From: Spongospora subterranea
Taxonomy: Eukaryota > Endomyxa > Phytomyxea > Plasmodiophorida > Plasmodiophoridae
DNA length: 32,828 nucleotides
Reading direction: 5' to 3'
NCBI GenBank assembly: GCA_900404475.1
Contig: OUQQ01000436.1
Coordinates: forward strand, 1 to 32,828
Within the stretch, counting starts at the first letter, position 1; each line of letters starts with the position of its first letter. The translations under genes and the position numbers were made by a program. The notes under the pieces were generated by a model that saw only the letters and a program-made list of their open reading frames with translations, did not search any database and had not been told where the DNA came from. Positions 30,591 to 32,828 of this stretch are shown here, one piece after another.

Positions 30591-30895
30591 TTAAAGATGG
30601 TTGTTGATGTTGAACATTCCAATCGAGGACCCCACGACCCAGTGCCGTTTGTCGCCATGTGTAATTTGGCAATCGGCCAGCGCCTCGTCGTACAACAGAA
30701 CCTCTATCGAACTGCCCTCGCCGTTATCGTTGTTGTCGTCCATCAAACGATCGACGCGCGTTTTCGCAGACACCTGATCGGTGAACGATCTCTGGCCCCA
30801 GTTGCCACATGGGCGATCTGGTCAACATAACTGGCCAGTTGAGTCACGATATCAGGGGCGATGGCGTAATCGTCCCCACAGCCACGACCGCCCAT
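30591..30895 (-). CDS. Small protein, ~80 aa (2 exons), divergent from the phosphodiesterase
   Basis: Exon 1 (30895-30774) starts MGGRGCGDDYAIAPDIVTQL and continues ASYVDQIAHVATGARD with good coding bias. A GT-AG intron at 30773-30712 (62 nt, similar in size to two other introns here) joins it in phase 2 to exon 2 (30711-30591), which encodes SIEVLLYDEALADCQITHGD and ends GSSIGMFNINNHL-stop. Without splicing, the two good frames are out of register. No signal peptide, membrane segment or known domain is present. It starts 68 bp from the phosphodiesterase ATG on the other strand, so the two likely share a promoter. Part of the proposed intron (LMDDNNDNGEG) also reads as protein, so a frameshift or a different splice is possible. 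Confidence 0.5.
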
Positions 30896-30963
30896 TTATA
30901 TTCTATAAAAGATCGCGACCAAACGCGGATTGGCGCAATCGATATATTATTGTATCTGAACCG
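30896..30963. promoter_or_regulatory. Compact bidirectional promoter region
   Basis: This 68-bp AT-rich island in GC-rich DNA separates two divergent start codons. TATAAAA lies at 30904-30910, 54 nt before the phosphodiesterase ATG, and the shared TATATTATTGT motif lies at 30943-30953. The first could be a TATA box and the second an initiator-type element. Confidence 0.5.
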
Positions 30964-32063
30964 ATGCAGACGACAACGTTTTCGTCGCAGGCAACACCAA
31001 TCCTAAGGCGAAACGCCGTCGTTCGCGAGATCAGTTTCAAAACTGTCGACGACGTTCGTCGCTGGACCCGTCTACAAGTACTACGCTCGTCCTACGCGGC
31101 GCTCGCCAACGTCGACGACGTCGCGTCGTGGCGCTCGACGTGTCTATCGGCCGTGGCGATCAAACCGACCTGGTTCACCATCGATTTCGACGCCCTGTCG
31201 TTGAGCGCCGACGACGCCATCGAGGGTATCGCCGACGTGTTCGCGCTGATGCAGTTAACGGAGCGGTTCTCGATCCCGCGACGGGCGTTGATCGTGTTCC
31301 TGGAAGATATTCGTCAGCAGTATCGCCATTCCAACCCGTATCACAACTTCAATCACGCCCTCGACATCTGTACGTTATTCGCGACGGCGTCGCGTTGTCG
31401 TTGTTGTCGCGCGTGGAGCTGATGTTGTGCTCAGTTCAGATGGTGATGTACCTGCTGATCAATGGCGGCGCGATCAACAGCATCACGCCCCAATGCATGT
31501 TGGCATTGATGATCGCCGCCCTGCTCCACGATATCGACCACCCATCGCTGCCGGCCGCCGCGTCCATCTCCGGTAATCTCGAGCTCTACCACTCTGAGCG
31601 AGCGGACGCCAACCTCACCAAGCACAGTGCCATCCTCCTCAACGTCCCCGACCCGAACCTGGTACGCGCCCAGATCATCGAATGCATTCTGTCGACGGAT
31701 ATCGCGTTGGATGGGGTTTGGCGAGCGTCGTTCTCGGAGCGCGATCGTCGCCAGGGCGTGCTCAAGCACGACACGATGATGTTGCTGCAGTTGATCATTC
31801 GAGCGGCCGACGTCAGCAACGTCATCCGCCCATACGATATCGCCTGTCGATGGTCGCAGGTCCTGCAGGACGAGCTCACCGACGACCGGGCCCTGATGTT
31901 CTCGCCCGTCGCCACGCTGGCCTTCTGCGAGCGGGTCGTGCTGCCCCTGTTCGTCACCCTGAATAATCAATGGGCGCAGACCGGGATCTGCCTGATCGCG
32001 ATTCACGAGAACATCGCGCGGTGGAAGGGCGCCCGGCTGTGCCACGACAAGATCGCCCAATGA
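30964..32063 (+). CDS. 3',5'-cyclic-nucleotide phosphodiesterase (class I), ~344 aa (2 exons)
   Basis: Exon 1 is 30964-31369 and exon 2 is 31435-32063. The 65-nt intron 31370-31434 (GTACGT...CTCAG) splits the H-N-x-x-H-A-x-D-V-x-Q motif: joining gives PYHNFNHALDI-F-QMVMYLL in frame. The class I PDE domain fills residues about 75-335. Metal-site residues are present: H127 and H131 in HNFNH, H167-D168 and H171 in LLHDIDHP, and D261 in RAADVSN. The enzyme would hydrolyse cAMP or cGMP to the 5'-nucleotide and end cyclic-nucleotide signals. Two conserved features look changed: the Asn that ends HD-x2-H-x4-N is Ala, and the purine-binding Gln before F-I/C-D/E is Thr (T296, SPVATLAFCERVV). There are no regulatory GAF or PAS domains and no membrane helix. 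The ATG at 30964 lies just after the promoter motif. Confidence 0.86.
31370..31434 (+). other. Phosphodiesterase intron, 65 nt
   Basis: The donor GTACGT and acceptor TCAG are close to consensus. The exact excision restores a PDE motif conserved across the family, so this is the best-supported intron in the window. Confidence 0.85.
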
Positions 32064-32209
32064 TCACAATAGACCTGGGAATGCGAATTGAATTTAGCGA
32101 ACTGACCGATCGACGCCGAGATAGGAAAAACCCGTTCAGGGAAATGTATATTGGAGTGATGTTCGGACGACAATGGTGTTGGGGAACTGGTGGCGCAAAT
32201 CGCTGGTCA
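32064..32209. other. Convergent intergenic spacer
   Basis: 146 bp between the 3' ends of the phosphodiesterase gene (+) and the small gene on the minus strand. No AATAAA is seen on the plus strand. Nothing else is recognised. Confidence 0.4.
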
Positions 32210-32681
32210 TCAGGGGGATGATGGGTTGTCCCATGTGGTTTTGGCAGTTGTGAAATCCTGAGATAGCAATTGTGATGTTAGCTGTAGCATCTTCTCCTTC
32301 TGTTTATCGTGGAAATGTCCACACTGTTTTAGGACGTCACGACAACTGTTGAACGCTTGCAATATTGCTTCCCGATCTTCGCCTTGCACATTAATCTCCA
32401 CCTGGCCAATGAATATCACAATGAGCAGTTCTTTTTTCCGAAAAAAAACACACTTGTACCTTCTCCCATTCCGGATAGCGTCGAGCGAACCGTTTATTAA
32501 TTCTGAAGAATTCATCTTCAGCTTGGACATTGATTCGACGATCAAGCAAGGCATCAAGCTCTGTAGTTGGTGGCTCTGACTCCTTTTTTAGGGCGAGACC
32601 TGGCCTGATCGGGGGCCCTCCCCGCCGTGATCCTGACGATCCACTAAACAGGCGCCGTCCGATGCCCTTCATGATCAACAT
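32210..32681 (-). CDS. Small protein with mitochondrial-type N-terminus, ~137 aa (2 exons)
   Basis: Exon 1 is 32681-32460 and exon 2 is 32401-32210, with a 58-nt GT-AG intron (GTACAAG...GGCCAG) joined in phase 0: ...RRYPEWEK then VEINVQGEDREAILQAFNSC. The N-terminus, MLIMKGIGRRLFSGSSGSRR, has Arg and Ser and hydrophobic residues but no acids, as in a matrix-targeting presequence. An alternative ATG at 32672 gives MKGIGRRLF. The rest is charged and helical, with a Cys/His-containing stretch (CRDVLKQCGHFHDKQ). No family recognised. Base composition is less GC-rich than neighbouring genes. A role in mitochondria is inferred only from the presequence. Confidence 0.62.
32402..32459 (-). other. Intron of the small mitochondrial-type gene, 58 nt
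   Basis: GTACAAGTG donor, polypyrimidine-like T-run, TTGGCCAG acceptor. It is T-rich relative to the flanking exons, and its removal joins two good frames. Confidence 0.65.
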
Positions 32682-32736
32682 GACATGTGGAACAGCCCAA
32701 CAACTGTATACAACCCTGACTTGAGACCCAATACCT

Positions 32737-32828
32737 ACCACTGTATGCAGCCCTGACTACCAGAGACCACCACTGTATGCAGCCCTGACTACCACAGCCC
32801 ACCACTGTATGCAACCCTGACTACCAGA
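32737..32828. repeat. 32-bp tandem repeat running off the right edge
   Basis: Units start at 32737, 32769 and 32801 (accactgtatgcagccctga and a variable remainder). A degenerate unit begins near 32701 (caactgtatacaaccctgac). The array is cut by the window edge, so its full length is unknown. Confidence 0.85.

Noticed and set aside
31431..32060. 209-codon minus-strand frame
   Set aside because: Antisense to the phosphodiesterase catalytic domain.
32737..32828. CRISPR array at the right edge
   Set aside because: Units are directly adjacent 32-bp tandem repeats with no unique spacers, and the genome is eukaryotic.
1..32828. Giant-virus origin, suggested by ankyrin and RING domains and orphan genes
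   Set aside because: Multiple short spliceosomal-type introns and several families of eukaryotic transposon relics point to a nuclear genome.

Overview
This window looks like nuclear DNA of a protist-like eukaryote. Three gene models have short GT-AG introns of about 58-65 nt, AATAAA signals sit just past several stop codons, and the transposon families are eukaryotic (Ty3/gypsy, Ty1/copia, LINE, MULE, pogo/CENP-B-like). The mix of repetitive and GC-rich gene-dense DNA, short introns and secreted orphan proteins would suit a plasmodiophorid or another compact-genome protist, but nothing here proves the taxon.

Layout. (1) About 1-24.3 kb has moderate GC and is full of decayed transposons on both strands: a gypsy gag piece (1-383, -), a copia-like piece with a duplicated 138-bp repeat (3.9-5.65 kb, -), a LINE reverse transcriptase (5.9-7.1 kb, -), a pogo fragment (10.3 kb, -), a transposase-like relic (10.9-12.4 kb, -), a MULE (14.6-17.3 kb, -), a second pogo relic (17.8-19.7 kb, +) and a possible gypsy integrase tail (19.7-21.1 kb, -). 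Between them lie two intact intronless genes for predicted secreted proteins of 547 aa (1247-2890, +) and 500 aa (7561-9063, -). The 500-aa protein carries three copies of a roughly 123-residue repeat. A frameshifted relative lies at 21508-22010 (-). The 3' flank of this family occurs three times, which points to dispersed duplication of an orphan secreted family inside repeat-rich DNA.

(2) About 24.6-32.7 kb is GC-rich and gene-dense with almost no transposon debris. It holds a Ser-rich disordered protein, a four-helix membrane protein, an ankyrin/coiled-coil/RING protein, a short protein divergent from a cyclic-nucleotide phosphodiesterase gene, and a small protein with a mitochondrial-type N-terminus. 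The phosphodiesterase keeps its metal ligands but appears to lack the purine-binding Gln and the Asn of its signature. Two stretches (28.77-29.45 and 29.45-30.59 kb) look coding but could not be resolved into gene models.

(3) Structural DNA includes several foldback sequences (9356-9507, 13912-14271, 17512/17814 and within 18.64-18.97 kb), a roughly 300-bp direct duplication split by a single N (14614-15227, probably an assembly join), and short tandem arrays at 21089-21148 and at the right edge.

The genes do not form an obvious pathway. The phosphodiesterase would act on cyclic-nucleotide signals and the RING protein in ubiquitylation, while the secreted family is a candidate for host or environment interaction. 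These roles are inferred from domains or signal peptides only.
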